64,000 nucleotides of DNA, from positions 1-64,000 of the forward strand of contig NZ_JAEL01000008.1 of the NCBI RefSeq assembly GCF_000518885.1. Direction: 5' to 3'. Positions 36,840-46,988 of the stretch are shown here, one piece after another. Origin of the DNA: Bacillus sp. J33 (GTDB lineage Bacteria > Bacillota > Bacilli > Bacillales > Cytobacillaceae). The notes beneath the pieces were generated by a model. It was given only the letters and a program-made list of their open reading frames with translations, was not told where the DNA came from and made no database searches. A program made the position numbers and the translations under genes. Numbering within the stretch: the stretch's first letter is position 1; every line of letters begins with the position of its first letter.

Positions 36840-37421
36840 TTGAAAAGGATAGCTGTTTTTTGCGGATCAAGTAATGGAGCATCTGAGGTTTATATCGAAG
36901 GGGCAAAAAAACTAGGTAAAGAACTAGCGAAACGAAATATCGAACTTGTTTATGGAGGAGCCAGTGTTGGTATTATGGGCGCAGTTGCAGATTCAGTATT
37001 AGAAGAAGGAGGATATGTAATTGGTGTTATGCCAAGGTTTTTAGAAAATAGGGAGATATCCCATAAGAACTTATCAGAGTTGATTATAGTAGATTCTATG
37101 CATGAAAGAAAGGCGAAAATGTCGGAATTGGCAGATGGATTTATCGCTATGCCCGGCGGGCCAGGCACGCTGGAAGAGTTCTTTGAAACATTTACTTGGG
37201 CTCAATTAGGACTCCATCAAAAACCATGCGGACTGTTAAATATTAATCAGTATTTTGATCCTATTGCCACATTATTTAATCATATGTCAAAGGAACAGTT
37301 TTTACATGAAAAGTATCAAACTATGGCATTAATCGATAATGAGCCAAATGATTTACTTGATAAATTTACTGCATATGAACCACCAGCCGTAAAAACATAC
37401 ATCACTGAAAAGCAGATTTGA
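36840..37421 (+). CDS. yvdD: LOG-family nucleotide 5'-monophosphate phosphoribohydrolase
   Basis: 193-aa Rossmann-like protein of the LOG (lonely guy; TIGR00730) family, which cleaves AMP and cytokinin riboside monophosphates to base and ribose-5-phosphate. Signature GGGxGxMG appears as YGGASVGIMGAVADSV (about 40-55); catalytic PGGxGTxxE as MPGGPGTLEEFFETFTWAQLG (about 103-123); SMHERKAKM carries the conserved R. The start is TTG at 36840 behind AGGAGGGG, with MKRIAVFCGSSNG typical of the family. Monocistronic. Confidence 0.9.
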   Translation: MKRIAVFCGSSNGASEVYIEGAKKLGKELAKRNIELVYGGASVGIMGAVADSVLEEGGYVIGVMPRFLENREISHKNLSELIIVDSMHERKAKMSELADGFIAMPGGPGTLEEFFETFTWAQLGLHQKPCGLLNINQYFDPIATLFNHMSKEQFLHEKYQTMALIDNEPNDLLDKFTAYEPPAVKTYITEKQI

Positions 37422-37479
37422 TAGGCAAATGGGTCATTTATTTTAAAAAGGCAGCAAAATAACCTAAATTTAATTCAAT

Positions 37480-37511
37480 AAAAAAAGCTGCCTGGATCTT
37501 CTCCGGGCGGC
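37480..37511 (-). terminator. Terminator of the ABM-domain gene (bidirectional)
   Basis: Minus strand: GCCGCCCGGA, loop, TCCAGGCAGC, then TTTTTTT. Also serves the convergent LOG gene poorly. Confidence 0.7.
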
Positions 37512-37553
37512 CTAAGAGTATATTAGTTCATTTTTTGTCCCCTTTAAAATTGA

Positions 37554-37880
37554 TCAAATTTTTATATGCGATGAAATCAATTCCCCATCATCACATGCAT
37601 CGAACACTTCAAAAAATTTGAACGATGGTTTCTTTTTTGTAAAACTTTGCAGTTTCTCCATCAATATTGGATATAACTGAGCATGTGCTCTTTCTGCGTC
37701 TTCCTTTGTATCCCAGTAATTCAACGCTCTATATTCACCTGCCGAATCGTCAAAAAAATAAACATTGCCGCGAAATCCGCTTAGCTTTCTGCTGGCAGAG
37801 TCGAATTCCCTTGTCAGTTTTTCGGCTACACTTCTCTGTCCTGCTTCAAGTTTATATTTTACGAGCCGTGCGTAATACAT
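37554..37880 (-). CDS. Antibiotic-biosynthesis-monooxygenase-like (ABM) domain protein
   Basis: 108-aa protein of ferredoxin-like ABM/dimeric alpha-beta-barrel type: YYARLVKYKLEAGQRSVAEKLTREF, KLSGFRGNVYFFDDSAGEYRALNYWDTKEDAERAH, with the typical Y-x-x-x-x-W-D-T-K-E-D-A motif. Members include small monooxygenases, IsdG-like proteins and many unknowns. Start set at ATG 37880 after AGGGGGGAA; the upstream ATG at 37919 has no such site. Single gene. Confidence 0.8.
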   Translation of the reverse strand: MYYARLVKYKLEAGQRSVAEKLTREFDSASRKLSGFRGNVYFFDDSAGEYRALNYWDTKEDAERAHAQLYPILMEKLQSFTKKKPSFKFFEVFDACDDGELISSHIKI

Positions 37881-38062
37881 TGGGTTCCCCCCTATTGTAA
37901 AAATTGGCTTACTCATCAATATATGAAAATTTAAACAAAAAGATGCTTGAAAACAGCCCCACTTTTGTGGATACGAATCATTACTTAAATAAGAAATCTT
38001 TTATAAGGGACCCTTCCCTTTTTTTAATCATTAAAGCAGCAATATTTTTTTACCATTTTATT

Positions 38063-38165
38063 AGGGCTCTTTTATCTTAAATTGTTGTTTTTACCCGTTC
38101 CAATCAACTCAGTTGGTTAAACTAAGTTCGCCTTCAAAAAGAAACAGACTTTACGAAAAGTGCCT
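38063..38165 (+). repeat. MITE-like intergenic repeat, copy 8 (short form)
   Basis: GGGCTCTTTTATCTTAAATTG, then directly CCGTTCCAATCAACTCAGTT and GTTAAACTAAG, ending GACTTTACGAAAAGTGCC. Deletion of the core leaves a slightly different join from copy 2. Confidence 0.75.
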
Positions 38166-38224
38166 TTTATTATTACCTTAACCTGCTCCTATGTGTAAAA
38201 ACACCAGCAAAATATTTCCCATAT

Positions 38225-38259
38225 GAAAATCCCCTGGTTAAAATGGCCAGGGGATTCTC
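38225..38259 (-). terminator. Terminator of the 70-aa gene
   Basis: Minus strand: AATCCCCTGG, loop, CCAGGGGATTTTC; ten-pair stem with a short T-run. Confidence 0.75.
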
Positions 38260-38296
38260 ATAATTAATTTTCTTATTTATATTTGTTAATCCTATT

Positions 38297-38509
38297 TTAT
38301 ATTTCTGCAGAGTCTGTTATAGATCCCTTTTGTACTTGAGTTACGGCAGTTAAGGCAGACGAAATTTCGTTAGATGCCTGTTTAATCGCTTCTTGGGCAA
38401 GTGTAGGATCTGAATTCGCTTTTTCAATTGCTTTTGTTAGCAATTCTTGCGTAAGTGATACATTTGCTTTTGCTTGATTTAGCTGATTTACATCAATTTG
38501 TTGAGGCAT
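38297..38509 (-). CDS. Small coiled protein, 70 aa
   Basis: Hydrophilic Ala/Gln-rich helical protein starting MPQQIDVNQLNQAKANVS, with no Cys, Trp or membrane segment, ending in ITDSAEI. ATG at 38509 is preceded by AAAGGAGAG. Composition recalls small spore or stress proteins of Bacillus, but I do not recognise the family. Own terminator; isolated. Confidence 0.7.
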   Translation of the reverse strand: MPQQIDVNQLNQAKANVSLTQELLTKAIEKANSDPTLAQEAIKQASNEISSALTAVTQVQKGSITDSAEI

Positions 38510-38857
38510 AATGATCTCTCCTTTTATTGAATTACTCTTATATCATGACCCTATATTTTCTTTTTATTAGGGTAAAAATTACCTTGAAGTTGCTAAACTC
38601 CCCGGTAGTCGAAGAAGGAAAATTGCTGCCAATTAATAATTGGTTTAGAATCATTCCACCTTATACATTAAATAATCTGAGCTGACATGCAGCCCCCTCC
38701 TTATCCATCACATCATGATGCCCGCCAATGAGGCCGTCTTCATAATTTGACAAACGATTAACTGGTTTCGCTGAAGAATGCTCAAATAAAGAACCTGATC
38801 TATTAGGAGTCATTTTAATGATTGCTTCCCATGCAAAATTATAGTAAACTCGATTTA
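38510..38857. other. Intergenic region upstream of galK
   Basis: About 350 bp without a supported gene; no clear promoter hexamers apart from TATAGT at 38840-38845 just before the operator. Confidence 0.4.
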
Positions 38858-38876
38858 ACTTAATTAAATTAATTAA
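38858..38876. promoter_or_regulatory. Operator of the gal operon (shared with ROK repressor gene)
   Basis: ACTTAATTAAATTAATTAA, found again without mismatch at 44905-44923 upstream of the ROK repressor gene. Nearly palindromic, as usual for dimeric ROK/XylR-type repressors. It lies about 60 bp before galK. Confidence 0.75.
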
Positions 38877-38936
38877 CTAAGTTGCAGTCTTTATTTTCCA
38901 CCAGATTTTCATTATAAAACTTTTCAGGAGGCAATT

Positions 38937-40115
38937 ATGAGTATTACAGCCAATTTAACCTGCCAATTCAAATCCATCTTCAATACTGCTGCGGCTCCAA
39001 GGATCTTTTTTGCACCTGGGAGAATCAATCTAATTGGTGAACATACAGACTACAATGGTGGCCATGTCTTCCCTGCCTCCATTTCATATGGAACTTATGC
39101 TTTAGGAAGAAAACGGGACGACCAGAAACTGCGCTTCTATAGCATGAATTTTCCCGATACCGGCATTATTGAGTGCGACCTGTCAGATCTGGCATTTGAT
39201 GAATTACACTACTGGGCAAATTACCCTAAGGGCATTATTCTTTACTTACAAGAAGCTGGTCATAAGATTCCTTTTGGAGCCGATATTTTATTTTACGGAA
39301 ATATCCCAAATGGAGCCGGACTTTCTTCGTCCGCTTCGATCGAGCTCGCAACAGGAGTTCTCGTAAACGAACTATTTAATTTAAATCTGGAACGGATTCC
39401 AATGATCAAACTTGGGCAGAAAGTCGAAAATAATTATATTGGTATTAACAGCGGCATTATGGACCAGTTTGCCATCGGAATGGGCAGAAAGGATCATGCC
39501 ATCCTATTGAATTGCCAGACACTTGATTACAAATACGCACCAATAGCTTTAGATGATTACGTCATTATGATCATTAACACGAACAAACAGCGGACATTGG
39601 CAAAGTCAAAATATAATGAGCGCCGTGCTCAATGTGAGCAGGCATTAAGCGATCTGCAGAAGGAAAATTCCATCAGCAGTTTAGGTGAGCTGACGGTATC
39701 AGAATTCGAGAAAAACAAACATCTTATCAAAGATGAAATAAACCGAAAACGCGCCAAACACGCCGTTTATGAAAATGCACGAACCTTGGAAGCGCTCGAA
39801 AAGCTGCAGCAGGAGAATCTTCAGGGCTTCGGGGAATTAATGATTAAATCTCATGTATCCTTAAGGGACGACTATGAGGTTACTGGCCTTGAATTGGATA
39901 CGATTGTCCATGCTGCATGGGAGCATGACGGTGTTTTAGGCGCCCGTATGACCGGAGCAGGATTCGGCGGCTGTGCGATCGCCATTGTTGCGAAGGACAA
40001 AGTAACTGATTTAAAAGAAACGATTAACACCATTTATCGCGATACAGTTGGCTATGATGCATCATTTTATATTGCAGCCATCGGTGACGGGGCAAAAGAA
40101 CTTATTGAGGAGTGA
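38937..40115 (+). CDS. galK: Galactokinase
   Basis: 392-aa GHMP kinase phosphorylating galactose to galactose-1-phosphate. Galactokinase signature [19 protein letters not shown] (about 28-46), GHMP ATP-loop [14 protein letters not shown] (about 122-135), [15 protein letters not shown] with the catalytic Asp, and the third motif [20 protein letters not shown] at 38937 follows AGGAGG. First gene of galK-galE-galT-galM, preceded by an operator-like palindrome shared with the ROK gene. Confidence 0.97.
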   Translation: MSITANLTCQFKSIFNTAAAPRIFFAPGRINLIGEHTDYNGGHVFPASISYGTYALGRKRDDQKLRFYSMNFPDTGIIECDLSDLAFDELHYWANYPKGIILYLQEAGHKIPFGADILFYGNIPNGAGLSSSASIELATGVLVNELFNLNLERIPMIKLGQKVENNYIGINSGIMDQFAIGMGRKDHAILLNCQTLDYKYAPIALDDYVIMIINTNKQRTLAKSKYNERRAQCEQALSDLQKENSISSLGELTVSEFEKNKHLIKDEINRKRAKHAVYENARTLEALEKLQQENLQGFGELMIKSHVSLRDDYEVTGLELDTIVHAAWEHDGVLGARMTGAGFGGCAIAIVAKDKVTDLKETINTIYRDTVGYDASFYIAAIGDGAKELIEE

Positions 40116-40120
40116 AGACA

Positions 40121-41122
40121 ATGAGTGTATTAGTTTTAGGCGGGGCGGGTTATATTGGTTCACACGCTGTCTATCAATTAATTGACCAAAATGAAAGGGT
40201 TGTCATCATTGATAATCTTGAAACTGGCCACATGGAAGCCATTCATACTGATGCGAAATTTTATAAAGGGGATATACGGAACATCGACTTCCTTCGCTCT
40301 GTCTTTGAAAAAGAGGCGATTGATGCCGTCATCCACTTTGCCGCCAATTCACTTGTCGGCGAGTCAATGGAAAACCCAATCAAGTATTTTGATAACAATG
40401 TGTATGGGACACAGGTCTTGCTTAAAGTAATGGTTGAACACAATGTGAATAAAATTGTCTTCTCTTCGACTGCCGCAGCATATGGCGAGCCTGAAACCGT
40501 CCCGATTACTGAGACAGCCCCAACAAACCCGACCAATGCTTACGGCGAAACGAAGCTCACAATGGAAAAATTAATGAAGTGGACTGAGCATGCCTATGGG
40601 ATTAATTACGTCTCACTCCGTTATTTCAATGTGGCTGGGGCAAGGGAAACTGCAGAAATCGGGGAAGACCATTGCCCTGAAACTCATCTTATCCCAATCA
40701 TCCTGCAGACAGCTTTAGGCCAAAGAACGCATATCACCATTTTCGGCGAGGATTATGACACTCCTGATGGCACTTGTATCCGGGATTATATCCATGTTGA
40801 AGATCTGATCGATGCCCATCTCCTGGCATTAAACTATTTAAGAAAAGACGGAAAAAGCAACATCTTCAACCTTGGCAGCAGCCAGGGATTTTCGGTAAAG
40901 GAAATGATCGAAACAGCAAGAAGCATAACCGGCAAAGAGATTCCGGCTGAAATCGGCCCCCGCAGGGCTGGTGATCCAGGCATTTTAATAGCAAGCTCGG
41001 AGAAAGCAAAACAAGTATTAGGCTGGAGGCCAGCTCGTACCTCCATTACGAAAATCATCAAGGATGCATGGAAGTGGCATTCTTCCCATCCAGAAGGCTA
41101 CAAGAAGGAGGTGTCATCATGA
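40121..41122 (+). CDS. galE: UDP-glucose 4-epimerase
   Basis: 333-aa short-chain dehydrogenase of the extended type, interconverting UDP-galactose and UDP-glucose. NAD motif GGAGYIGSH (about 7-15), catalytic YGETK with Ser in FSSTAAAYG, and NVAGARE. Start at ATG 40121 behind GAGGAG; the in-frame GTG at 40112 overlaps that site. Starts six bases after galK and its stop overlaps the galT start (ATGA). Confidence 0.97.
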   Translation: MSVLVLGGAGYIGSHAVYQLIDQNERVVIIDNLETGHMEAIHTDAKFYKGDIRNIDFLRSVFEKEAIDAVIHFAANSLVGESMENPIKYFDNNVYGTQVLLKVMVEHNVNKIVFSSTAAAYGEPETVPITETAPTNPTNAYGETKLTMEKLMKWTEHAYGINYVSLRYFNVAGARETAEIGEDHCPETHLIPIILQTALGQRTHITIFGEDYDTPDGTCIRDYIHVEDLIDAHLLALNYLRKDGKSNIFNLGSSQGFSVKEMIETARSITGKEIPAEIGPRRAGDPGILIASSEKAKQVLGWRPARTSITKIIKDAWKWHSSHPEGYKKEVSS

Positions 41123-42612
41123 TTTACCAGGATATAGCAGGACTCATTCAAAAAGCATTGGAAATTGAACTGATTGAACCTGCTGACCGAATTTATATAC
41201 GGAACCAGGTAATGAGCTTAATCGGGCTGGAAGTTTTTCCAGATGAAGAAATCCAGCCAGTCAATGACACAATCCCAAACCTCGTGGAAAAAATCACTGC
41301 TTATGCAGTTGAACAGGGTGTCATAGAAAATGTCTTTGATGGAAAAGAAATTATAGCAGCTAATATCATGAATTGCTTTGTGCCGATGCCCTCCATCGTC
41401 AACAAGATCTTCAATATGAAGTATCAGGAATCACCGAAAGCGGCTACTGATTACTTTTATAATCTCAGTAAAAACAATAATTATATCCAGCTGAACAGAA
41501 TTGCAAAAAATATTTCCTATAAAGTCAATACAGCTTACGGCCAGATGGATATTACCATTAATTTATCCAAGCCTGAAAAGGATCCTGAACAAATTAAACG
41601 GGAACGTGCAATGAAACAGACTGGGAACTACCCTAAGTGTCTATTGTGTGTTGAGAACGAAGGATACAAAGGGCGAACCGGTTACCCTGCACGTGCCAAC
41701 CATAGGATTATCAACATCCCTCTTGAAGGAGAAAACTGGTATTTTCAGTATTCGCCATATGTTTATTATAATGAACATTCTGTCCTGCTGTCTGAGGAGC
41801 ATCGCATGATGAAAATAGACAAGGCGACATTCCAGAGATTACTCAGCTTTACGGATAAATTCCCGCATTACTTCATTGGTTCGAATGCTGACCTTCCCAT
41901 TGTGGGGGGCTCGATTTTAAGCCACGACCACTATCAGGGCGGGAACTATGAATTTGCGATGACCCGGGCTGGGGATGCATTCTCTTTTCAGCTGAAGGCC
42001 TATCCGGAAATAAAAGCATCAGTTGTAAAATGGCCGATGTCGGTCATCCGTTTAAAAGGAACTGACAGGAAAGCAATTGCCAGCGCAGCTGATCATATTC
42101 TGCACACCTGGAAAGGCTACTCGGATGAAGCGGCAGGTGTATTGGCCTTTACCGGCGATACACCACATAATACCATTACGCCAATTGCCAGGAAACGGGA
42201 TGGCCTCTTTGAACTGGACCTCGTCCTGCGGAACAACCGGACATCAGATGAACATCCACTGGGCATTTTCCACCCGCATGCTGATGTTCATCATATAAAA
42301 AAGGAAAACATTGGCTTGATTGAAGTCATGGGTCTGGCTGTTTTGCCTCCAAGGTTAAAAGAGGAATTAACTGAAATCCAGGAATATCTTTTAGGCAATC
42401 CAAACAGCGTTGAAGCGTACCATCAACAATGGGCATTAGAGATAAAAGCGGCATATGGAGATATTGCTGACCGGGAACAGGCAGCATCCATTTTACAGGC
42501 GGAACTAGGAAAGAAGTTTGTCAGATGCCTGGAAGATGCAGGCGTATTAAAGGGACAAAATGCTTTTGAAAAATTAATAGACTCTCTAAATAAATTGGTG
42601 AAAATGACATGA
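41119..42612 (+). CDS. galT: Galactose-1-phosphate uridylyltransferase, type 2
   Basis: 497-aa enzyme of the Gram-positive GalT type 2 family, moving UMP from UDP-glucose to galactose-1-phosphate. The conserved [23 protein letters not shown] is a likely metal-binding region. [12 protein letters not shown] holds the likely catalytic histidine, and [28 protein letters not shown] lies toward the C-terminus. Start ATG 41119, behind AAGGAGGTG, overlapping the galE stop by four bases; an ORF to 41068 lies inside galE. Confidence 0.95.
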   Translation: MIYQDIAGLIQKALEIELIEPADRIYIRNQVMSLIGLEVFPDEEIQPVNDTIPNLVEKITAYAVEQGVIENVFDGKEIIAANIMNCFVPMPSIVNKIFNMKYQESPKAATDYFYNLSKNNNYIQLNRIAKNISYKVNTAYGQMDITINLSKPEKDPEQIKRERAMKQTGNYPKCLLCVENEGYKGRTGYPARANHRIINIPLEGENWYFQYSPYVYYNEHSVLLSEEHRMMKIDKATFQRLLSFTDKFPHYFIGSNADLPIVGGSILSHDHYQGGNYEFAMTRAGDAFSFQLKAYPEIKASVVKWPMSVIRLKGTDRKAIASAADHILHTWKGYSDEAAGVLAFTGDTPHNTITPIARKRDGLFELDLVLRNNRTSDEHPLGIFHPHADVHHIKKENIGLIEVMGLAVLPPRLKEELTEIQEYLLGNPNSVEAYHQQWALEIKAAYGDIADREQAASILQAELGKKFVRCLEDAGVLKGQNAFEKLIDSLNKLVKMT

Positions 42613-43646
42613 ATATAGTCACGAATAAAATTCTTGGTAAATGGACGGAGTATACGATTTCGAATGACCATGGCATCAGCGTAAGTGCACTGGACTTCGG
42701 CGGGATTATTACGAAAATCATGGCCCCTGATAAAAATGGCAAGCTGGAGAATATCGTCTTAGGCTATAAGGATTATCAGGATTATGAGTCAAATCCCCAT
42801 TATTTTGGTGCCATTATTGGTCGTGTTGCAGGCAGAATCAAAGGAGCTTCCTTTGAACTTGATGGCAGAACATATAACCTTGAAGCAAACAACGGGGAAA
42901 ACCATCTGCATGGCGGATCGGGAGGCTTTCACCAAATCATCTGGAAGGTCTTTCCCTTTAAAACGGATTCTGAGGCTGGTTTAAAGCTTACTTATAAAAG
43001 CGCTGACGGGGCCGGCGGTTATCCAGGCAATCTTGACATAACCGTTATCTATACTCTGAACAATGAGCAGCTTATAATCGATTACCTGGCAACCACTGAC
43101 CAAACAACTCCAATCTCGTTAACGAATCATTCTTACTTTAATTTAAGCGGGAATTTAAAGAATACGATCCATGATCACCGTGTTACGATTGACAGCAGCA
43201 GGTTTGTTGAATTCGACAAGGACTTAATTCCAACCGGAAAATTGGCTGATGTGGAAGGAACTCCATTTGATTTTCGCAGCGGCCGTATTCTCCGCACCGG
43301 ATTTGACCACTGCTTTGAGCAGAACCTGATTGTTGGGAATGGCTATGACCATTATTTCCTTTTTGATCATACTTCAGAATTCCAGGCAATCATTGAAGAG
43401 CCTGACAGCGGACGCATGATATCAGTTAAAACAAATCAGCCAGGTTTGGTCATGTATACCGCAAATGCTCTTGAGAACGGATTGCAGCTGACAGAAAGCA
43501 TATCCCGTAAACATCATGGTGTCTGCCTTGAAACCCAAGGCTCACCCGCTTCATTGTACAATGATAATTTCCCGGGTATCCTGCTAAATGCCGGAGATCG
43601 TTATGAGAAACAGACTATCTTTACCTTTCAGGTACTAAAAAAGTAA
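42609..43646 (+). CDS. galM: Aldose 1-epimerase (mutarotase)
   Basis: 345-aa mutarotase converting beta- to alpha-galactose for galactokinase. Family motifs: GRVAGRIKGASFELDGRTYNLEANNGENHLHGG (ligand His), LTNHSYFNLSG with second His, NGYDHYFLFD and a late Glu in GVCLETQGSPAS that acts as base. Start overlaps the galT stop (ATGA). Final gene of the operon, followed by a bidirectional terminator. Confidence 0.95.
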   Translation: MNIVTNKILGKWTEYTISNDHGISVSALDFGGIITKIMAPDKNGKLENIVLGYKDYQDYESNPHYFGAIIGRVAGRIKGASFELDGRTYNLEANNGENHLHGGSGGFHQIIWKVFPFKTDSEAGLKLTYKSADGAGGYPGNLDITVIYTLNNEQLIIDYLATTDQTTPISLTNHSYFNLSGNLKNTIHDHRVTIDSSRFVEFDKDLIPTGKLADVEGTPFDFRSGRILRTGFDHCFEQNLIVGNGYDHYFLFDHTSEFQAIIEEPDSGRMISVKTNQPGLVMYTANALENGLQLTESISRKHHGVCLETQGSPASLYNDNFPGILLNAGDRYEKQTIFTFQVLKK

Positions 43647-43652
43647 CATAAA

Positions 43653-43689
43653 AGGCTGAGCCTTTATAAAAAAGGTTCAGCCTATTTTT
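43653..43689. terminator. Bidirectional terminator between galM and the ROK gene
   Basis: AGGCTGAGCCTTT, loop, AAAGGTTCAGCCT, then ATTTTT; overlaps the end of the convergent ROK gene. Confidence 0.85.
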
Positions 43690-44855
43690 GCAACTGGATC
43701 AAACAGTTCAACCAGCAGCAATGATACAGCACCTAATAATGTGGCATCATCCCCCAGTCTTGTGAACGATATATCCGTTTCTCTTGCTTCATCTGTTAAT
43801 ACTTTTTGATGGATCATTTCTAGCAGAGGCGGCTTAATGAATCTTTCGCTCTTCATTACCCCTCCGCCTAATACGATTTTTCCCGGGTTAACCAAATGAA
43901 TTAAATTTGTTATACCGATTCCGAGAATCTTGCCAGTTTCCTGAAGCAGCTCGATACATGGTTCATTGCCTTTTTCAGCCATCTCAAATATTTCCTTGCC
44001 TGTCAGTTTTCCAGATATCCCTTTTATCTGTTTTGCTGCCCGCTCTGCGATTGCCTCGCCGCTCACTAAAGTCTGGAGGCAGCCACGGTTCCCGCATTCA
44101 CATATCTCACCGTTCATATCAATGGTCATATGCCCTAATTCACCGGCAATCCCCTGTGCACCATGATATAAATTACCGTTCATCACTACACCAGCACCTA
44201 CACCACGCCCGACATTGACAGCGACCATGCTGTCGACATCACCATGTCCCCCGAACCGCGATTCTCCAAGTGCCATAGCTCGTGCATCATTTTCTACCTT
44301 TACAGTTAAGTTAAATTCTTTCTCTAAAACTTCTTTAATAGGAATATTTTTCAACTTCAAAATCGGCGCCACAAGTGAGGTTCCTGTTTCGACATCCACT
44401 ACCCCGTGCATCGCAATGCCAATCCCAATGATTTTTTCCTGATCTGTCTTGGATATATTCAAAATTTTATATATGATATCCTTTAAAGCAGAAACGAACT
44501 GCTCATTTGTTAACGGCTTTGCAAGCAAGCTCGAAGTCCGCTGAAGAATTTCACCTGTCAAATCACTAAGTATACATTCCACTCTTTCGGGCCCGGCATC
44601 GACACCAATTACATAAAAAGCTCCTGCATTGATATGCAGCATTGTAGGTTTACGTCCCCCGCTTGAATGGCCAAGCGTGCTTTCCTTTACCAAACCCTGG
44701 TCGATCAGTTCCTTCACTATGCTGCTGACTGTCGGAGGGGTCAAACTGGTTTCTTTCGCAATCTGCGCCCGTGATATAGGCTCAGATGTACGGATTTTAT
44801 TTAAGATGATTGATTTATTAACAGACTTCATTAACTGAAATGTTCCGCGCTGCAT
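43677..44855 (-). CDS. ROK-family transcriptional repressor (XylR/NagC type)
   Basis: 392-aa regulator. N-terminal winged helix (about 10-65: ILNKIRTSEPISRAQIAKETSLTPPTVSSIVKELIDQGLV), then the sugar-kinase-like ROK domain with the zinc-binding GELGHMTIDMNGEICECGNRGCLQTLVSG (His and three Cys) and VNVGRGVGAGVV. ROK repressors of this layout respond to a sugar or sugar-phosphate. It faces the gal operon and shares an exact 19-bp upstream sequence with galK, so it is most likely the galactose repressor and autoregulated. ATG at 44855 follows TTGGAGG. Confidence 0.9.
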   Translation of the reverse strand: MQRGTFQLMKSVNKSIILNKIRTSEPISRAQIAKETSLTPPTVSSIVKELIDQGLVKESTLGHSSGGRKPTMLHINAGAFYVIGVDAGPERVECILSDLTGEILQRTSSLLAKPLTNEQFVSALKDIIYKILNISKTDQEKIIGIGIAMHGVVDVETGTSLVAPILKLKNIPIKEVLEKEFNLTVKVENDARAMALGESRFGGHGDVDSMVAVNVGRGVGAGVVMNGNLYHGAQGIAGELGHMTIDMNGEICECGNRGCLQTLVSGEAIAERAAKQIKGISGKLTGKEIFEMAEKGNEPCIELLQETGKILGIGITNLIHLVNPGKIVLGGGVMKSERFIKPPLLEMIHQKVLTDEARETDISFTRLGDDATLLGAVSLLLVELFDPVAKIG

Positions 44856-44888
44856 AGAAAATCCTCCAAAAATTAATTCATATGTGTT

Positions 44889-44923
44889 ATTATATCACAC
44901 GGAAACTTAATTAAATTAATTAA
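44889..44923 (-). promoter_or_regulatory. ROK gene promoter with overlapping operator
   Basis: Minus-strand TATAAT at 44889-44894 and the operator ACTTAATTAAATTAATTAA at 44905-44923, covering the -35 region. The sequence is identical to the site before galK, supporting autorepression. Confidence 0.7.
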
Positions 44924-44939
44924 TAAAATAATATAATGA

Positions 44940-45320
44940 AGGTAGAGGAGTCACGTGAGCACATCACAGATGTTTTTAATAGGCATTCATGCATCCTGAG
45001 GTTTAGCCAGCACTATGGCAGGCTTGTTCTTACATCTTTGTGAAGACTTTCAAAAGATGTAACAATAAACGATAAGCATTATTATTCCTTTCTTTATAAT
45101 AGGCCAAAAGTATATAGACTTATTTCTCATCACGAAAAGCGCTAAAGTTGTTTTACTTTAACGCTCTTCTTTTTATCTAAACGCACTAAAAATTGAAGTA
45201 TTTTTATTAATTCCTCTGCCAAATCCACAGGAAATTCTTTTAGGAAATCTCTCAAAAGTTGTTTTCTTTAATCTTTTTTAACTGAACAAAATCCTTTTAT
45301 TTAAGCGGATAAACTTAATC
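44940..45320. other. Gene-free stretch between the gal and uronate loci
   Basis: About 380 bp with no supported gene. The only clear structure is the hairpin at 45137-45176, listed separately. Confidence 0.45.
45137..45176. terminator. Hairpin terminator, likely end of the uronate operon
   Basis: AGCG(C)TAAAGT, loop, ACTTTA(A)CGCT, then CTTCTTTTT: eleven positions with one mismatch. The plus strand has the better T-run; on the minus strand it would end the kduD transcript 145 bp after the stop. Confidence 0.5.
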
Positions 45321-46103
45321 TTACCTTGCCAGCCAACCGCCGTCAATCGCTAAAATATGCCCGTTCATATAATCAGAGGCTCTGCTTGCTAAGAATACGG
45401 CAACACCCATTAAGTCAGATGGGTCCGCCCATCGGCCGGCTGGAATTCTGGATAGAATTTCTGCATTACGCTTTTCATCCGCACGGATAGGTGCCGTGTT
45501 AGCGGTTGCAACATATCCAGGGGCGATGGCATTGATTTGAATATTATATTCCGCCAATTCATTTGCAAAGGCTTTGGTTAGACCCGCAACGGCATGCTTA
45601 CTGGCTGTATACGGAGGTACAAATTTTCCTCCCTGAAAAGATAGCATCGAAGCAATATTGATGATTTTCCCGCTCTTCTGCTTAACCATCACTTTTGCTA
45701 CTTCCTGGCTCAATAGATATAAAGAATTCAAGTTGGTCTCTATGACCGCATCCCAGTCTTCTTCGTTATATTCCAAGAGTGGAGCGCGACGGATGGTTCC
45801 AGCATTGTTTACTAAAATATCTATCTTACCGTATACTTCTAAGCACTTATCTGTAACTGCTTTTAGTGCTTCTCTCTTCGTCAGATCCGCCTGGAAAAAC
45901 TCTGCTCTGCGCCCTGTTTCTTCAATTAATTGCTTAGTCTGAGCCCAATTGTCGTTCCGAGCTACAATAAATATGTCAGCGCCAGCTTTAGCCAGAGCTA
46001 CCGCATACCCTTGACCTAATCCTGAATTACCTCCTGTAACAATGGCCACTTTATCTTTTAGGCTAAAAAAATCCAGTGAAAATGATTGAAGATCGTTTCC
46101 CAT
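45321..46103 (-). CDS. kduD: 2-dehydro-3-deoxy-D-gluconate 5-dehydrogenase KduD
   Basis: 260-aa short-chain dehydrogenase reducing 2,5-diketo-3-deoxygluconate to 2-keto-3-deoxygluconate (KDG). NAD motif VTGGNSGLGQGYA (about 22-34), NNAGTIRRAPLLEY (a KduD hallmark), catalytic Ser in IASMLSFQGG, YTASK, and C-terminal ILAIDGGWLAR. It follows kduI by 31 bp and is the last gene of the locus. With KduI it connects GH88 product to KDG. Confidence 0.92.
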   Translation of the reverse strand: MGNDLQSFSLDFFSLKDKVAIVTGGNSGLGQGYAVALAKAGADIFIVARNDNWAQTKQLIEETGRRAEFFQADLTKREALKAVTDKCLEVYGKIDILVNNAGTIRRAPLLEYNEEDWDAVIETNLNSLYLLSQEVAKVMVKQKSGKIINIASMLSFQGGKFVPPYTASKHAVAGLTKAFANELAEYNIQINAIAPGYVATANTAPIRADEKRNAEILSRIPAGRWADPSDLMGVAVFLASRASDYMNGHILAIDGGWLAR

Positions 46104-46133
46104 CGGTTATAACCTCCCCTTTTAATAGGATTC

Positions 46134-46964
46134 TTATCTCAATTCTTCCATCTTAATATGATCCATGTCACTATACGTGATGTTTTCGCCGCACATTCCC
46201 CAAATAAAGGTGTAGTTGCTTGTTGCTGTTCCAGTGTGGATTGACCAGCTGGGAGAGATTGCTGCTTGTTCATTTTTCATTACTAAATGTCTTGTTTCAT
46301 CTGGCTTGCCCATAAAATGGAATACACGTGTTTCTGGCTCCATATCAAAGTACAAATAAACTTCCATACGGCGTTCGTGGGTATGACAAGGCATTGTATT
46401 CCAAACACTTCCCGGAGCAAGCATCGTTAACCCCATTTGCAGCTGACAGCTCTGACAAACATTCGGGTGAACATATTGATAGATTTTCCGCTCATTTAAT
46501 GTAGAGGAGTCGCCCAACTGTAATGGGTCAATTTTGTTAATATCAATTTTGACCGTTGGATAGGTGTGGTGCGCCGGAGTTGAATTAATATAAAATTTTG
46601 CCGGATTATTAGCATTCTTGGAACGAAATAGCACTTCCTTTGTTCCTTTTCCCACGTATAAACCGTCACGCATCTGCATATCGTATTCGGTTCCATCAAG
46701 AATCACAGAACCTTCACCGCCAATATTAATGATTCCCAATTCGCGGCGTTCTAAGAAATATTCAACGCCCAATTCTTTATCCAGCTTTATAGTTAGTTCT
46801 TTATATGCAGGGGTGACACCGCCAAAAATCATTCGATCATTATGGGTATAGGTCAAGTGCACTTGACCTGATTCAAAAAGTGTTTCAACCAGAAATTCCC
46901 TTCTTAAATCATCTGTTGTATATTTTTTAATATCTTCGGGGTGTGTAGCATAGCGAGTTTCCAT
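46134..46964 (-). CDS. kduI: 5-keto-4-deoxyuronate isomerase KduI
   Basis: 276-aa cupin-type isomerase converting 4-deoxy-L-threo-5-hexosulose uronate to 2,5-diketo-3-deoxygluconate. Zinc-site motif CHTHERRMEVY (His, His, Glu) near 195-205, preceded by MLAPGSVWNTM; N-terminal METRYATHPEDIKKYTTDDLR is typical. Start set at ATG 46964 (AAGGAGATG ahead); the open frame up to 47111 is translated repeat copy 9. The repeat lies between this gene and kdgK in what is otherwise one operon. Confidence 0.93.
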   Translation of the reverse strand: METRYATHPEDIKKYTTDDLRREFLVETLFESGQVHLTYTHNDRMIFGGVTPAYKELTIKLDKELGVEYFLERRELGIINIGGEGSVILDGTEYDMQMRDGLYVGKGTKEVLFRSKNANNPAKFYINSTPAHHTYPTVKIDINKIDPLQLGDSSTLNERKIYQYVHPNVCQSCQLQMGLTMLAPGSVWNTMPCHTHERRMEVYLYFDMEPETRVFHFMGKPDETRHLVMKNEQAAISPSWSIHTGTATSNYTFIWGMCGENITYSDMDHIKMEELR

Positions 46965-46988
46965 TATTCCCATCTCCTTTTTATAATT

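Noticed and set aside
38760-38800. cre site before galK (ACAAACGATTAAC)
   Set aside because: Spacing of the conserved CG and the half-sites does not fit the consensus.
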